From contig CAIXFN010000076.1 in assembly GCA_903918755.1 (NCBI GenBank), forward strand, positions 1 to 64,000: DNA of 64,000 bases. Direction: 5' to 3'. A program made the translations under genes and the position numbers. Below the pieces are notes generated by a model. That model made no database searches and was not told where the DNA came from. It was given only the letters and a program-made list of their open reading frames with translations. The stretch comes from an uncultured Pedosphaera sp. Its GTDB lineage: Bacteria; Verrucomicrobiota; Verrucomicrobiia; Limisphaerales; Pedosphaeraceae. Below are positions 15,923 through 24,861 of this stretch, in pieces; the first letter of the stretch is position 1, and each line of letters starts with the position of its first letter.

Positions 15923-16147
15923 GTCTATAGCAACCGAGCCCAATCAAACCTCCAAGCCCCGGAGGGGGCGGCATGGGGTTGCGCGGAAAACCGAAACTCG
16001 CGGAACCGAGGTGGATCGGAAAGTTGTGGTTGCATTTGGGTCTCCCTTCGCCATCCGCCACCGGGCTCGTGCCGCTCCTCCGGAGCTTATGTCTTTTTTT
16101 TCCAGCCGATGGCTATAGACATTCCGCCCCGAATGGGGCTGCGGAAT
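15923..16147. repeat. Small inverted-repeat intergenic element
   Basis: GTCTATAGC (15923-15931) and GCTATAGAC (16112-16120) are a perfect 9-base inverted pair enclosing about 180 bases, and a hairpin, ATTCCGC/GCGGAAT with an inner CCCC/GGGG, directly follows (16121-16147). GCCCCGGAGGGGG near the left end forms another small stem. No transposase or real coding frame is inside. It resembles a MITE or a REP-like intergenic element. Only one copy is present here, so repeat status is inferred from its ends. Confidence 0.45.
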
Positions 16148-16204
16148 TATCGCCAGAATAATGCCAATGACGCTTGGCTAGCCCCTTGGCCAGCAAAATA
16201 AAAA

Positions 16205-16235
16205 TCCCGGCCGGGGAACCAATCCCCGGCCGGGA
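16205..16235 (-). terminator. Intrinsic terminator of the TlpA-like gene
   Basis: TCCCGGCCGGGGA (16205-16217) pairs perfectly over 13 bases with TCCCCGGCCGGGA (16223-16235), with a 5-base loop; on the minus strand the stem is followed by TTTTTATTTTG. It lies 37 bases beyond the stop of the gene at 16272. Confidence 0.85.
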
Positions 16236-16271
16236 AATACTTGCGCAGACAGGTTAGACCGCGCGGCGACG

Positions 16272-17555
16272 TTACTTTTTCTTGCCGGCGAGCGCTTTTT
16301 CAATGGCCGGGGCCAGGGCTTCGCCACGGATGTCCTTATCGGCCAGGATCACCCCGGTGTCGCCATCGATCAGCACCATGTGGGGGATGGCGTGGATAGT
16401 GTACAACTGGGCCACTTCCGCGGACCAATATTTGCCATCATAGACCTGGGCCCAGGGCATTTTGTGCTCCTTGGTGAAATCGGCGAGTTTGGTCTCCCAA
16501 TTCTCGCGATCCAGACTGATGCCCAGGATTTCGAGACCCTGGGGGTGGAATTTCTCGTAGGCCTTGATGACATTCGGCAATTCCGCGATGCAGGGTCCGC
16601 ACCAGGTGGCCCAGAAATCCAGCAGCACGACTTTGCCGGCATAGTCGCCGGGGAATTTGACCGGTTTGCCGTTGCTTAATTTCGCGGCGAAAGAAGGGGC
16701 TTTGCGACCGGGGCTCAGGTCCACCTCGGGGGCCTGGATGGGCTTGGCCGCGGCGGCCAGTTGAAAGCTGCCGTCCAGGGTCAAATTCGTGACGGCATAC
16801 CAATGGTCATTGATCTGGAAGGGCCGACCCGCCGGCGTGGAGATTCCCACGCGGCCGTTGGCGGCATTGGTGACACCCACCCACAAAATGGGGTTGGCGG
16901 CCGCATTGGTGCCCACCCGGAAGTGACCCAGGGCCCCAGCATCATCCAAAAGGACGGGGTACGTCTGGCCGGCAACGTTGATTTCGCCGGCCAGGCCGTA
17001 ATCGGGATAAAAGATGAGCCTTTGCGCGGCCGGTTTGGCGGTCGTGGCGGGGGTTTCGATGACGTAAAACTTCAGTTTGCCCGGATGCGGCCCGCTGGCG
17101 GAAGGAACGTTCACGGTGGCGTCGGTAAAGCGCGTGGTGCTTTCGGTTCCATCCGGACGCTTGAAGGTGCGGCTGGTCCAGGCGGTTTCGGCCACTCCCT
17201 TGAAATCGCCCTTGGCATCAGCGTCCACGTACACGTGGGTGATCTTGCCATCCGGGGCATCCGCGATGATCGAAAATTTGGCTGCCGCCCCCGGAGGGCC
17301 TAATTCAATAACCCCATACTGCGGGGCGGCCAATCCGGCGGGGAGGTTTTTCAAACCATCGGGGGCTTCCGCTTTGAGCACGATGACATGCGGGCGGTAA
17401 CCGGACAGTTTCTCGTGGATTCCGGCCGATTGCCACTGGAGGTGGAAAGTATCGGCGGCCGGAACGGACGCGCAAAAGTGCAGGCAGGCCGCGCCGACCG
17501 CCATGGTGGCGAGCAGGCGCGGGGAGGATTTCCAAAAGGATGGGGTCGGTTTCAT
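16272..17555 (-). CDS. Secreted TlpA-family thioredoxin-like protein
   Basis: The 427-residue exported protein has a signal peptide (about residues 1-33, MKPTPSFWKSSPRLLATMAV...) and a C-terminal thioredoxin domain with the active site FWATWCGPCIAELPN near residue 320, cis-Pro segment AIPHMVLID, and GISLDRENWETKL. About 280 residues in front of it, rich in beta-strand and small residues, are of unknown fold. Such Verrucomicrobiota/Planctomycetota redoxins are thought to act in periplasmic disulfide or haem chemistry. It is followed by a strong terminator, so it is probably transcribed alone. Confidence 0.88.
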   Translation of the reverse strand: MKPTPSFWKSSPRLLATMAVGAACLHFCASVPAADTFHLQWQSAGIHEKLSGYRPHVIVLKAEAPDGLKNLPAGLAAPQYGVIELGPPGAAAKFSIIADAPDGKITHVYVDADAKGDFKGVAETAWTSRTFKRPDGTESTTRFTDATVNVPSASGPHPGKLKFYVIETPATTAKPAAQRLIFYPDYGLAGEINVAGQTYPVLLDDAGALGHFRVGTNAAANPILWVGVTNAANGRVGISTPAGRPFQINDHWYAVTNLTLDGSFQLAAAAKPIQAPEVDLSPGRKAPSFAAKLSNGKPVKFPGDYAGKVVLLDFWATWCGPCIAELPNVIKAYEKFHPQGLEILGISLDRENWETKLADFTKEHKMPWAQVYDGKYWSAEVAQLYTIHAIPHMVLIDGDTGVILADKDIRGEALAPAIEKALAGKKK

Positions 17556-17924
17556 GACAGTGCGGGTATCCGGGAAAGAACAGAAATCCGTTACGCAACC
17601 GGGCGCGCGCCCAATTCATCGCTTCGGAACCCTGTTATCAGTTCATGTGCCAAGGAACTAAAGAGTGATCCGGGTGGCAATAAAAATCGCACTCAAAATG
17701 CTGGTAACATGTCACCTAGCCGAAGTTGGATTCGGTTCGACGCAAACGGAATGCCCTTTGGCCGGGACCGGGGCACTCTCCGGGCACAGTTTGGGTCACC
17801 TCCAAGTCGTCCGCCAGCAGCACTGCGCTCCCGTTTCCGAATTAGCTAATAGTCGGGACTGACCCCTATGATTTTTGCCATGTAAATAAAAGGCCTGAGC
17901 CTGCACGCGCGGTGGGACCGGGCC
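17556..17924. other. Intergenic region with possible terminator
   Basis: No gene is supported. At its left edge AAGGCC (17890-17895) can pair with GGCCTT (17921-17926) around a GC-rich loop, and TTTATTT follows on the minus strand, which could end transcription of the cytochrome c peroxidase gene; the long loop makes this weak. The rest is featureless. Confidence 0.35.
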
Positions 17925-18971
17925 TTACAATTTTGCTTCGCCGCTTGGATTCGGTGCGGTCTTCGCGTTTTGCAGTTCTTTCCCGGTCAATGCTTTCAGG
18001 AAGGCCACCAAGTCCGCCTCCTCTTCTTTGGTGAACTGTTTTCCCAGTTGGATGGACGCCATGGTGCGCACCGCTTCGTGCAAGGAACTGATCTTGCCAT
18101 CGTGGAAATACGGATACGTCACCGCGATATTCCGCAGGGACGGCACTTTGAATTTGAACTTGTCATCCTCGTCTTTGGTCACCGCTGCCCGACCCACATC
18201 CCCCTGATTGGCATACGGCTTGACCAAACCCGATTTCTGATACGTGTTGCCGCCCAGCAGCGGACCGTTGTGGCAGGTCGTGCAACCGGCGGTGAGAAAG
18301 ATATTAAATCCGCGCAGTTCCGTTTGTGTGAGGGCATCGTCCTGGCCTTTCAAAAAATCGTCCAACCGGTCGTGCGTGATCAGCGTGCGCTCAAAGGCGG
18401 CGATGGCTTTGGCCACGTTTTCATAATTGATCGGATCCGCCTCCCCGGCAAAGGCTGCCTTAAACTGAGGCGGATAATTCGTTTCCCCTTGGAGGCGCGC
18501 GAGCACTTCCGGGGCGGAGGTCATCGCCATTTCCCCGGGATTCAGAATCGGTCCTTTCGCCTGTTCCTGGAGATCCGGAGCGCGTCCGTCCCAGAATTGC
18601 GCCAGGTGAAACGCCGCGTTGAAGACCGTTGGCGAATTGCGATCACCGCGTTTGCCGAAGGCACCGGGCGAGGTGGGCTCGTTGTCCACGCCCGCGCCCC
18701 CCCCGTCCACCGCATGACAGGTGTTGCAGGACTGCGTGCTGTTCTTGGAGAGCCGCTTCTCGAAGTAGAGTTCCCTGCCCAAAGTCACCAGCACGGCCGA
18801 ATCCTTTTCCGCGCCGGGGATTTTGTTCGGAATCGGTGATACCAGGAGCAGGGCTTTGGTTCGCACGCTGACGGGACCGGGAACGGGTGTTTGCCCGAGA
18901 CCAGAATTAAAGCTGGCGAAGAGTGCGAGCACTGCGATACCGGCACGGGGAAGTAGAGGGATTTTTTTCAT
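17925..18971 (-). CDS. Secreted di-haem cytochrome c peroxidase (MauG/CcpA family)
   Basis: The 348-residue product has a signal peptide (MKKIPLLPRAGIAVLALFAS) and two c-type haem sites: CNTCH near residue 83 and CTTCH near 229. FGKRGDRNSPTVFNAAFH and QFWDGRAPDLQEQAKGPIL follow the first haem, and LRNIAVTYPYFHDGKISSL lies near residue 285, as in bacterial di-haem peroxidases. It would reduce periplasmic hydrogen peroxide with electrons from small cytochromes, though MauG-like oxidation of other substrates is possible. It is divergent from the BspA-like gene. Confidence 0.92.
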   Translation of the reverse strand: MKKIPLLPRAGIAVLALFASFNSGLGQTPVPGPVSVRTKALLLVSPIPNKIPGAEKDSAVLVTLGRELYFEKRLSKNSTQSCNTCHAVDGGGAGVDNEPTSPGAFGKRGDRNSPTVFNAAFHLAQFWDGRAPDLQEQAKGPILNPGEMAMTSAPEVLARLQGETNYPPQFKAAFAGEADPINYENVAKAIAAFERTLITHDRLDDFLKGQDDALTQTELRGFNIFLTAGCTTCHNGPLLGGNTYQKSGLVKPYANQGDVGRAAVTKDEDDKFKFKVPSLRNIAVTYPYFHDGKISSLHEAVRTMASIQLGKQFTKEEEADLVAFLKALTGKELQNAKTAPNPSGEAKL

Positions 18972-19452
18972 ATGCCAAATTTCCGAAGCGCCGGCGGTGT
19001 GACAAACGTCGTTTTCGTCGACGCCAGAGTATCGGACTTCAGTACTGGGCCGTCAGATTCGGAAAAGTTACAAATGACCAGCGGAGTTTGAATTCTTCGC
19101 GAACGCAAGCACAGGCGCGGGGGGCGCTGAGGTGGACCGAGGGTTGCTGTGCCCAATGGGCACGGCGACCGGTCCGGCGTCCTGTCCTCCGAAGCGAAGG
19201 CAAGGGATTGGCCCACTCAACAACGGATTGGAAAGTGATTTGCTGGCGCGCCCCGTCTCCCGCGTGAATTTTTGCCAGGAGCCAAGGAATGCATGGCATT
19301 TAACAATCCACGAGGAGCCGGGTCATGCCGATGGGACGAGTAGTATTATAATGGTGGTTAAGGCGATCTTCTCGCGCTGCTCCATCGATCCCCATTTTGT
19401 GGCAACGGACGCCAAATCGAGGAATCTCCAACCACCGCAATACCTCAACCCT
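18972..19452. other. Divergent intergenic region
   Basis: Separates the cytochrome peroxidase (minus) and the BspA-like gene (plus). No convincing gene or RNA and no strong hairpin was found. It should hold both promoters, but none stands out. Confidence 0.5.
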
Positions 19453-21336
19453 ATGAAGACTCTGAAAACAACCAACCTGCTCTTCCCGGTCGCGGTGGTC
19501 ACTCTGTTCCTGGCGTTACCGGGCGCAGCACGTGCCGGAGACTTTGCTTACACGGTCGAGAACGGCGCGATTGCCATCGCGGGATACACCGGCAGTGGTG
19601 GCGCGGTGATCATTCCGGACAAAATTTTGAATTATCCGGTCGTCAATATCAAGGACGGCGCTTTTGCCGGCAAAGGGGCGATAACCAGTGTCAGCATTCC
19701 CAACAGCGTTACTAACATCGGGGTTTACGCTTTCAATACCTGCGACGGCTTGACCAATGCCACCCTCGGCACGGGCATCGTCTCGATCGGTTTTGGAGCC
19801 TTTTATGAATGCACCAGCCTCGCCAACTTGACGCTTCCCAACGGCGTGCTCAGCATTGGGGAGTCGGCATTCGCCCAATGCTCAAGCCTGTCGACCATCA
19901 AGGTTCCGGATAGCGTCGCCTTCCTGGGTGACTACGCCTTCAACAATTGCGCGGGCCTCACCAACGCCGCGCTTGGCAATCATCTCGCTCGCATCAGTGC
20001 TAACGCGTTTTCCTGGTGCGGGAACCTGGTCACCCTGTCCATTGCCAACGGTATCCAAAACATCGGCAGCTCGGCCTTTGCCGAATGCCTTAGTTTGACC
20101 AGCGTCGTGATCCCCGACAGCGTCACCAATATTGAATTTTATGCCTTCTCCGACTGCCTCAGCCTCACCAATGTGGCGGTGGGCAGCGGTGTGACCGTTT
20201 TGGGGGAAAATGCGTTTGAGTATTGCACCAGTTTGACCGCCATTTATTTCAACGGGGATGCCCCGGATGATGGTGGGAATATCTTCCTCAATGACCCGCT
20301 CACGGTTTATTATTTATCGGAAACCGCGGGCTGGGGGACCACTTTTGGAGATCGCCCAACGGCATTGTGGTATCCCTTCACCTACACGGTCACCAACGGC
20401 AAGGCGACCATTACCGGATATCAGGGATTCGCCAGCGCGATTGTCATCCCCAGCAAGATTGGCAACAATTACCCCGTCATCAGCATCGGGGACAGTGCTT
20501 TTCGCAACCATACCAATCTGACCGGTGTCCTGATTCCCGGGAGCGTCACCAACATTGGCGCGAACGCGTTTGCGATTTGCAGCCGGCTGGCCGCCATCGT
20601 GATTCCCAGCAGCGTCATTGGCATCGGGAGCGGGGCATTCACCCACTGCGCCAACCTGACCTCGATCACGGCTGACTTCAATCTCGTTTATGCCAGCGTG
20701 GATGGCGTTTTGTTCAACCAGGACCGGACCACGCTCATTCAATATCCCGGTGGCAAAACCGGGAGCTATAACATTCCGAACGGCGTGTTCACCGTTGAAA
20801 GTGGCGCTTTTGATTACACGATCGGTTTGACCAGCGTTATCATGCCTGACAGCCTGGATACCATTTGGAACGGGGCGTTCGCCTTCTGCCCGAACCTGAC
20901 CAGAGTCACGATCGGCCGGGGAATTTATCGGGTTGCCGATTATGCCTTCGCGAATTCGACCAATCTGCTGGCCGTCTATTTCCGCGGGGCCGCCCCAATT
21001 TTTGGCGACAGTGTCTTCACCAATGACCTCCATGCCACCGTCTATTACCTGCCGGCTGAAAGTAGCGGTTGGACGGCCGTCTATTCTGGACGCCCGATTG
21101 CACCGTGGGACCCGCAGGTGCAGACGGGCACGGGCCTGGGCGTGCGCGCGAATGGTTTTGGATTCAAAATTACTGCCAGCTCCACCTTGGACGTCGTGGT
21201 GGAAGCCTGCACGGATTTGGCCCGACCGGTGTGGCAACCCGTCCAAATGATGACGCTCACCGGTGGGGTGGCCGATTTCCACGATTCCCAATGGACCAAT
21301 TATGCTGCGCGGTACTACCGGATCCGCACGCCGTGA
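19453..21336 (+). CDS. Secreted BspA-type leucine-rich repeat protein
   Basis: The 627-residue exported protein begins with a signal peptide (MKTLKTTNLLFPVAVVTLFL, Ala cleavage near residue 32). It then has two blocks of LRR_5/BspA repeats of about 23 residues with the pattern SIPNSVTNIGVYAFNTCDGL, each block introduced by a similar module (DFAYTVENGAIAIAGY and PFTYTVTNGKATITGY). The C-terminus (ARYYRIRTP) matches the tail of many exported verrucomicrobial proteins. These repeats form solenoids used in surface binding. I chose ATG 19453 because it begins the signal peptide. It precedes a prepilin-like gene but is 160 bases from it. Confidence 0.88.
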   Translation: MKTLKTTNLLFPVAVVTLFLALPGAARAGDFAYTVENGAIAIAGYTGSGGAVIIPDKILNYPVVNIKDGAFAGKGAITSVSIPNSVTNIGVYAFNTCDGLTNATLGTGIVSIGFGAFYECTSLANLTLPNGVLSIGESAFAQCSSLSTIKVPDSVAFLGDYAFNNCAGLTNAALGNHLARISANAFSWCGNLVTLSIANGIQNIGSSAFAECLSLTSVVIPDSVTNIEFYAFSDCLSLTNVAVGSGVTVLGENAFEYCTSLTAIYFNGDAPDDGGNIFLNDPLTVYYLSETAGWGTTFGDRPTALWYPFTYTVTNGKATITGYQGFASAIVIPSKIGNNYPVISIGDSAFRNHTNLTGVLIPGSVTNIGANAFAICSRLAAIVIPSSVIGIGSGAFTHCANLTSITADFNLVYASVDGVLFNQDRTTLIQYPGGKTGSYNIPNGVFTVESGAFDYTIGLTSVIMPDSLDTIWNGAFAFCPNLTRVTIGRGIYRVADYAFANSTNLLAVYFRGAAPIFGDSVFTNDLHATVYYLPAESSGWTAVYSGRPIAPWDPQVQTGTGLGVRANGFGFKITASSTLDVVVEACTDLARPVWQPVQMMTLTGGVADFHDSQWTNYAARYYRIRTP

Positions 21337-21391
21337 TCCATCGGGCCAAACCGATTAGCCGCCAAAATGCGCCGATAACACAACACGGGAA

Positions 21392-21422
21392 GGGACTTTC
21401 AACAGAAGCTAACGAAAGTCCC
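21392..21422 (+). terminator. Stem-loop after the BspA-like gene
   Basis: GGGACTTTC (21392-21400) and GAAAGTCCC (21414-21422) pair perfectly with a 13-base loop, 55 bases past the BspA-like stop. No T-run follows, so termination is uncertain. Confidence 0.35.
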
Positions 21423-21497
21423 AATACTGGGGAGGAGGACACGGGGACAAGTTGAGGGGAATCTTGACGCGAGGAGCGGGCGAATTTAGCTTCGCTC

Positions 21498-22313
21498 ATG
21501 CCGCCAACCGCCAGAAGAAGCACCACGAACTATCGCACCGTTGCCCGCGGGTTTACGCTGATCGAACTGCTGGTGGTGGTGGCGATCATCGCTATCCTGG
21601 CGGGGCTCTTGCTGCCGGCGCTGGCCAAATCCAAAGTCAAAGCGCAAGGCATCATGTGTTTGGGCAATCTGAAGCAACTCCAACTCGCCTGGCAGATGTA
21701 CTCGGACGATTTCGGCGACAAGATTGTGCCGAACGGGGATGGGGGCAACGAAGGATGGGTTGGCGGCTGGCTGCCCACGGCGTCGGATGCCACCAATTTC
21801 AACCTGTTACAGCCGCCGTACGGCAAACTCTGGCCCTACAACACCTCGGCGGGAATCTATAAATGCCCGGCGGACCGCTCGACCGCTTCGTTTGGCAGCA
21901 AGGTCGTGCCCCGCGTGCGCAGCGTGGCGATGAACGGCAACATGAACGGAAACAGTTGGTACACCGCCCTGATCGAACCCTCGTTTTATACCTTCCACAA
22001 GCGCTCCGAGATTATCCGCCCCTCCCCTTCCCAGGCCTTTGTGTTCCTCGACGAACATCCCGAAAGCATCGATGACGGCTATTTTCTCGTGGTGTTGGAC
22101 CAAAAAAGCCAATGGGGCAATTTCCCCGCCAACTACCACAACGGCGCCTGCGGCTTCTCCTTCGCCGACGGCCATGGCGAAACCAAAAAGTGGCAGGACC
22201 CGGTCACCCTCGCCCCGCACATCGGCGCCAGTGCCACCGCCCCCCACGATGTTCCCTGGACCCAGGCCCGCGCTTCCGCACCGAAAAATCCTGCGATGGT
22301 CTGGCCACCGTAA
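21498..22313 (+). CDS. Prepilin-type secreted protein with H-X9-DG C-terminal motif
   Basis: The 271-residue product carries a type IV prepilin leader, [20 protein letters not shown] near residues 16-35, cut by a prepilin peptidase after the Gly. Its C-terminal half ends with [13 protein letters not shown], the H-X9-DG motif of the pseudopilin-like proteins greatly expanded in Planctomycetota and Verrucomicrobiota. [15 protein letters not shown] after the helix and KCPADRS are also typical. The function of this class is unknown; a role in a type II secretion-like pseudopilus is inferred. The family is the best single taxonomic hint in the window. Confidence 0.92.
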   Translation: MPPTARRSTTNYRTVARGFTLIELLVVVAIIAILAGLLLPALAKSKVKAQGIMCLGNLKQLQLAWQMYSDDFGDKIVPNGDGGNEGWVGGWLPTASDATNFNLLQPPYGKLWPYNTSAGIYKCPADRSTASFGSKVVPRVRSVAMNGNMNGNSWYTALIEPSFYTFHKRSEIIRPSPSQAFVFLDEHPESIDDGYFLVVLDQKSQWGNFPANYHNGACGFSFADGHGETKKWQDPVTLAPHIGASATAPHDVPWTQARASAPKNPAMVWPP

Positions 22314-22390
22314 GGGGGGCGGATTCGATTGCCGGTGGGGCAGATGAGAGGATAGCCTGTAGAGCAGCGCACGAAAGCGCGATCGTGAGC

Positions 22391-22714
22391 ATGACCGAAC
22401 AAAGCACATTTGATTTTGGCGGCGGGGAGGAAACCCCGGCTTTGACTGCCGCGGGGGCCGGTGGGAATGACGGCCATTCGCGCTGGCTGGCGGAGCGGAA
22501 GCTGGCACTGGAAGCTTTGGCAAAGAAGATGAATCTGCCACTCGGGCATTTGGTGGAGGTTTGGCTGAACGGCGGGGTGATGCTGCGGGGGATTTTGCGG
22601 CTGCGGGAGGAGCTTTTGTTTGTGGAGGAGGAACGGGCGCGGGAATTGGAGTTGGTGATTAACAAGGCCAATTTTAAGGCCGCAGAGATTGAATCGTGTG
22701 TGCGGCTGGATTGA
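22391..22714 (+). CDS. Small LSm/Hfq-like protein
   Basis: A 107-residue protein of unknown family. Its C-terminal half looks like an Sm fold: HLVEVWLNGGVMLRGILRLR resembles the Sm1 motif of Hfq (in Hfq, VSIYLVNGIKLQGQIESFD), LLFVEEE fits the next strand, and ELVINKANFKAAEIESC aligns with the Hfq Sm2 region around YKHAI. The first 25 residues are low-complexity. If right, it would bind RNA as a ring. The ATG at 22391 starts directly after the prepilin gene (77-base gap). The resemblance is by eye only. Confidence 0.55.
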   Translation: MTEQSTFDFGGGEETPALTAAGAGGNDGHSRWLAERKLALEALAKKMNLPLGHLVEVWLNGGVMLRGILRLREELLFVEEERARELELVINKANFKAAEIESCVRLD

Positions 22715-22859
22715 AGCGGGGTAGTGGACACGGAGCGGGGGACGGTGGATGCGCCGGGAATTTGGAAAGAGTGTTGGCTTGTTTTAACCAAACCCCGTGC
22801 TTATGGTGGGAAGAAGTCAACGACCCTGGGATTTTTCAGGACTGACCGACGCCGGGAAC

Positions 22860-23117
22860 ATGAAAAAAAGCTTGCTGATGATGGTGCTGGTTTCGCTGGT
22901 GCTGGCGGGTTGCACCACCCGCTACCAGGTGCGGATGAACAATGGCACCACTTTCACGACCAAAGGCCGGCCGCGCTTCGATGCCAAGCGGAATTTGTGG
23001 TTTTACACGGACGCCAACGGGCAGACCAATGCCATTTCCGGCCTGCGCGTGGCGGAGATTGCGCCCGCGGAGCGGCATCCCTCCACCTCTACTTTTCAGG
23101 CGACGCCGCCGCGGTGA
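22860..23117 (+). CDS. YgdI/YgdR-like lipoprotein
   Basis: The 85-residue product has a lipoprotein signal, MKKSLLMMVLVSLVLAGCTT, with the lipobox LAGC. The mature part YQVRMNNGTTFTTKGRPRFD followed by FYTDANGQTNAISGLRVAEI matches the small beta-barrel (SH3/LSm-like) DUF903 domain of YgdI/YgdR. It is anchored in the envelope; its function is unknown. The start at 22860 gives the signal peptide directly. Its last 29 bases overlap the 3' end of ribE on the other strand. Confidence 0.8.
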   Translation: MKKSLLMMVLVSLVLAGCTTRYQVRMNNGTTFTTKGRPRFDAKRNLWFYTDANGQTNAISGLRVAEIAPAERHPSTSTFQATPPR

Positions 23118-23712
23118 CGAATTGGCGGACGTATTTGCCCAGCAAATCCCCTTCCAGATTCACCGCATCGCCCACGGTGCGCTCGCCCAGGGCGGTGACC
23201 TCGCGCGTGTGGGGGATGATCCAGACCTGGAAACTGCGGCGGTTGACTTTCGCCACAGTCAGGCTGATGCCGTCCACCGTGATGGAGCCTTTGAAGAGGA
23301 CATATTGCAACACTTCCCGGGGGGCGGCGACTTCGAGCAGGTAATCCTGGCCGGCGGGTTCCCAGCGGGTGATCTTGCCGGTGCCGTCCACGTGGCCGGT
23401 GACAAAATGGCCGCCCAACCGGCCGCCGAAGCGGAGGGCGCGCTCCAGATTCACGCCGGATCCAGGCTTCACGGCGGAGAGATTGGTGCGGTCCCACGTT
23501 TCGCGTAACAGATCAAAGCGTAGGAGCTTGCCGCCGCCTTTCTTCCCCGGGGTGATTTTCACGACGGTCAGGCAGCAGCCGTTCACGGCAACGCTGTCGC
23601 CGGTCCGCACCGCTTTGCCGCAAACGCGGGCGCGGATGGTCAGGGCAATGGCTTTCGCGGAGGGTTCGATGCGTTCGACGCGGCCGGTTTCTTCGACAAT
23701 TCCCGTGAACAT
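23089..23712 (-). CDS. ribE: Riboflavin synthase, alpha subunit
   Basis: The 207-residue enzyme dismutates two 6,7-dimethyl-8-ribityllumazines to riboflavin. The two lumazine-binding half-barrels are visible: MFTGIVEETGRVERIEPSAK and NGCCLTVV in the first, GGHFVTGHVDGTGKI and VDGISLTVAKVN in the second. Length is normal. It follows ribD on the same strand with a 30-base gap, so the two form a riboflavin unit. No FMN riboswitch was recognised ahead of the pair. Confidence 0.95.
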   Translation of the reverse strand: MFTGIVEETGRVERIEPSAKAIALTIRARVCGKAVRTGDSVAVNGCCLTVVKITPGKKGGGKLLRFDLLRETWDRTNLSAVKPGSGVNLERALRFGGRLGGHFVTGHVDGTGKITRWEPAGQDYLLEVAAPREVLQYVLFKGSITVDGISLTVAKVNRRSFQVWIIPHTREVTALGERTVGDAVNLEGDLLGKYVRQFVTAAASPEK

Positions 23713-23742
23713 AAAATATAAGTAAGCGAAGGCAGACTGGGA

Positions 23743-24861
23743 TCAGGCGGGGCGGCCGGTCAACAGCAAATCCACACCCCGCCAACGGTATTGGACGTCG
23801 GTAAGGCGCAAGGGAGCGGCCAGGCCGTCCCCGGCCACGGACTTGCGGGCGGTGTGGCCGCCGAGGATTTTGGGAGCGAAAAAGAGCGCCACGCGATGGG
23901 CGAAACCACCTGCGAGAAAGGCGGCGTTCACTTCCCCACCACCTTCCACGAGCAGGCTGGTCACGGATTCACCGCCCAGTTTGGTCAGCAGCCAACCGAG
24001 ATCCAGGCCGGACCCGGCTTCCGGGGCAGTCCAAACCTGGACGCACCGCTGGAGCGCCGCCACGCGACGAGCCGGCGCTTTGGGGCCTACGACAATGGTC
24101 GTGGCGGCGGCGAACTCATCCGCCACCACTTTGGCAGTGAGTGGCGTGCGCGCGCGCGAATCCAGGATGATCCGCCGCTTGGCCGTGGTGGCGCGCGCGG
24201 AGCGGACCGTGAGACTGGGGTCATCGGCCACCACGGTGTTGATTCCCACCAGGATGGCATCGGACCCCGTGCGCAGTTTCATGCCTTCCGCGCGGGCCAG
24301 ACTGCCGGTGATCCATTGGGACTCGCCGTCCGCGGTGGCAATTTTGCCATCGAGGGTCTGGGCGGCTTTCACCGTGACAAACGGGGTTTGAGTTACAATC
24401 CAGTGGTTGAAGGATTCGTTCATCCGCGTGGCTTCTCTCGCCAGCACTCCTGCGGTGACGGCAATGCCCGCCTCACGGAGCAATGCGAAGGCGCGGCCGC
24501 GATGATGAGGATTGGGATCGGTGGCGGCCACGACGACCCGACCCAAGCGGGCTGCCGTGATGGCTGCGCTGCAAGGCGGAGTTCGCCCATGGGTGCAACA
24601 GGGCTCGAGGGTGACGTAGAGCGTGGCGCCGGCGGGGTCGTGTCCGGCGGCGGCGGCATTCCGCAACGCCTCGATTTCCGCGTGTGGCTGCCCGGCGCGA
24701 TGATGCCAGCCGCGGCCGATGATTTTTCCGTCCCGGACAATCACCGCACCCACCAGCGGATTCGGGGAAGTCTGGCCGTAAGCCCGGCGGGCGAGCCGGA
24801 GCGCGAGGCGCATCGGCGCGAGGTCCGGGTCGGGCGAGGAGGGCGGCAGTTTGGCGTTCAT
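23743..24861 (-). CDS. ribD: Bifunctional riboflavin deaminase-reductase
   Basis: A 372-residue fusion of a zinc cytidine-deaminase-like domain (AYGQTSPNPLVGAVIVRDGK, HAEIEAL, and the PCCTHGRTPPC zinc site near residue 85) and a DHFR-like reductase (VTVKAAQTLDGKIATADGES near 165, LLVEGGGEVNAAFLAGG near 310). It performs the second and third steps of riboflavin synthesis from GTP. The ATG at 24861 overlaps the stop of the glycosidase gene as ATGA, so it may be translated by coupling from an unrelated gene. Both catalytic sites look complete. Confidence 0.95.
   Translation of the reverse strand: MNAKLPPSSPDPDLAPMRLALRLARRAYGQTSPNPLVGAVIVRDGKIIGRGWHHRAGQPHAEIEALRNAAAAGHDPAGATLYVTLEPCCTHGRTPPCSAAITAARLGRVVVAATDPNPHHRGRAFALLREAGIAVTAGVLAREATRMNESFNHWIVTQTPFVTVKAAQTLDGKIATADGESQWITGSLARAEGMKLRTGSDAILVGINTVVADDPSLTVRSARATTAKRRIILDSRARTPLTAKVVADEFAAATTIVVGPKAPARRVAALQRCVQVWTAPEAGSGLDLGWLLTKLGGESVTSLLVEGGGEVNAAFLAGGFAHRVALFFAPKILGGHTARKSVAGDGLAAPLRLTDVQYRWRGVDLLLTGRPA

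Noticed and set aside
15869-16201. 110-codon plus-strand frame
   Set aside because: It coincides with the inverted-repeat element, has stems inside and no protein-like features.
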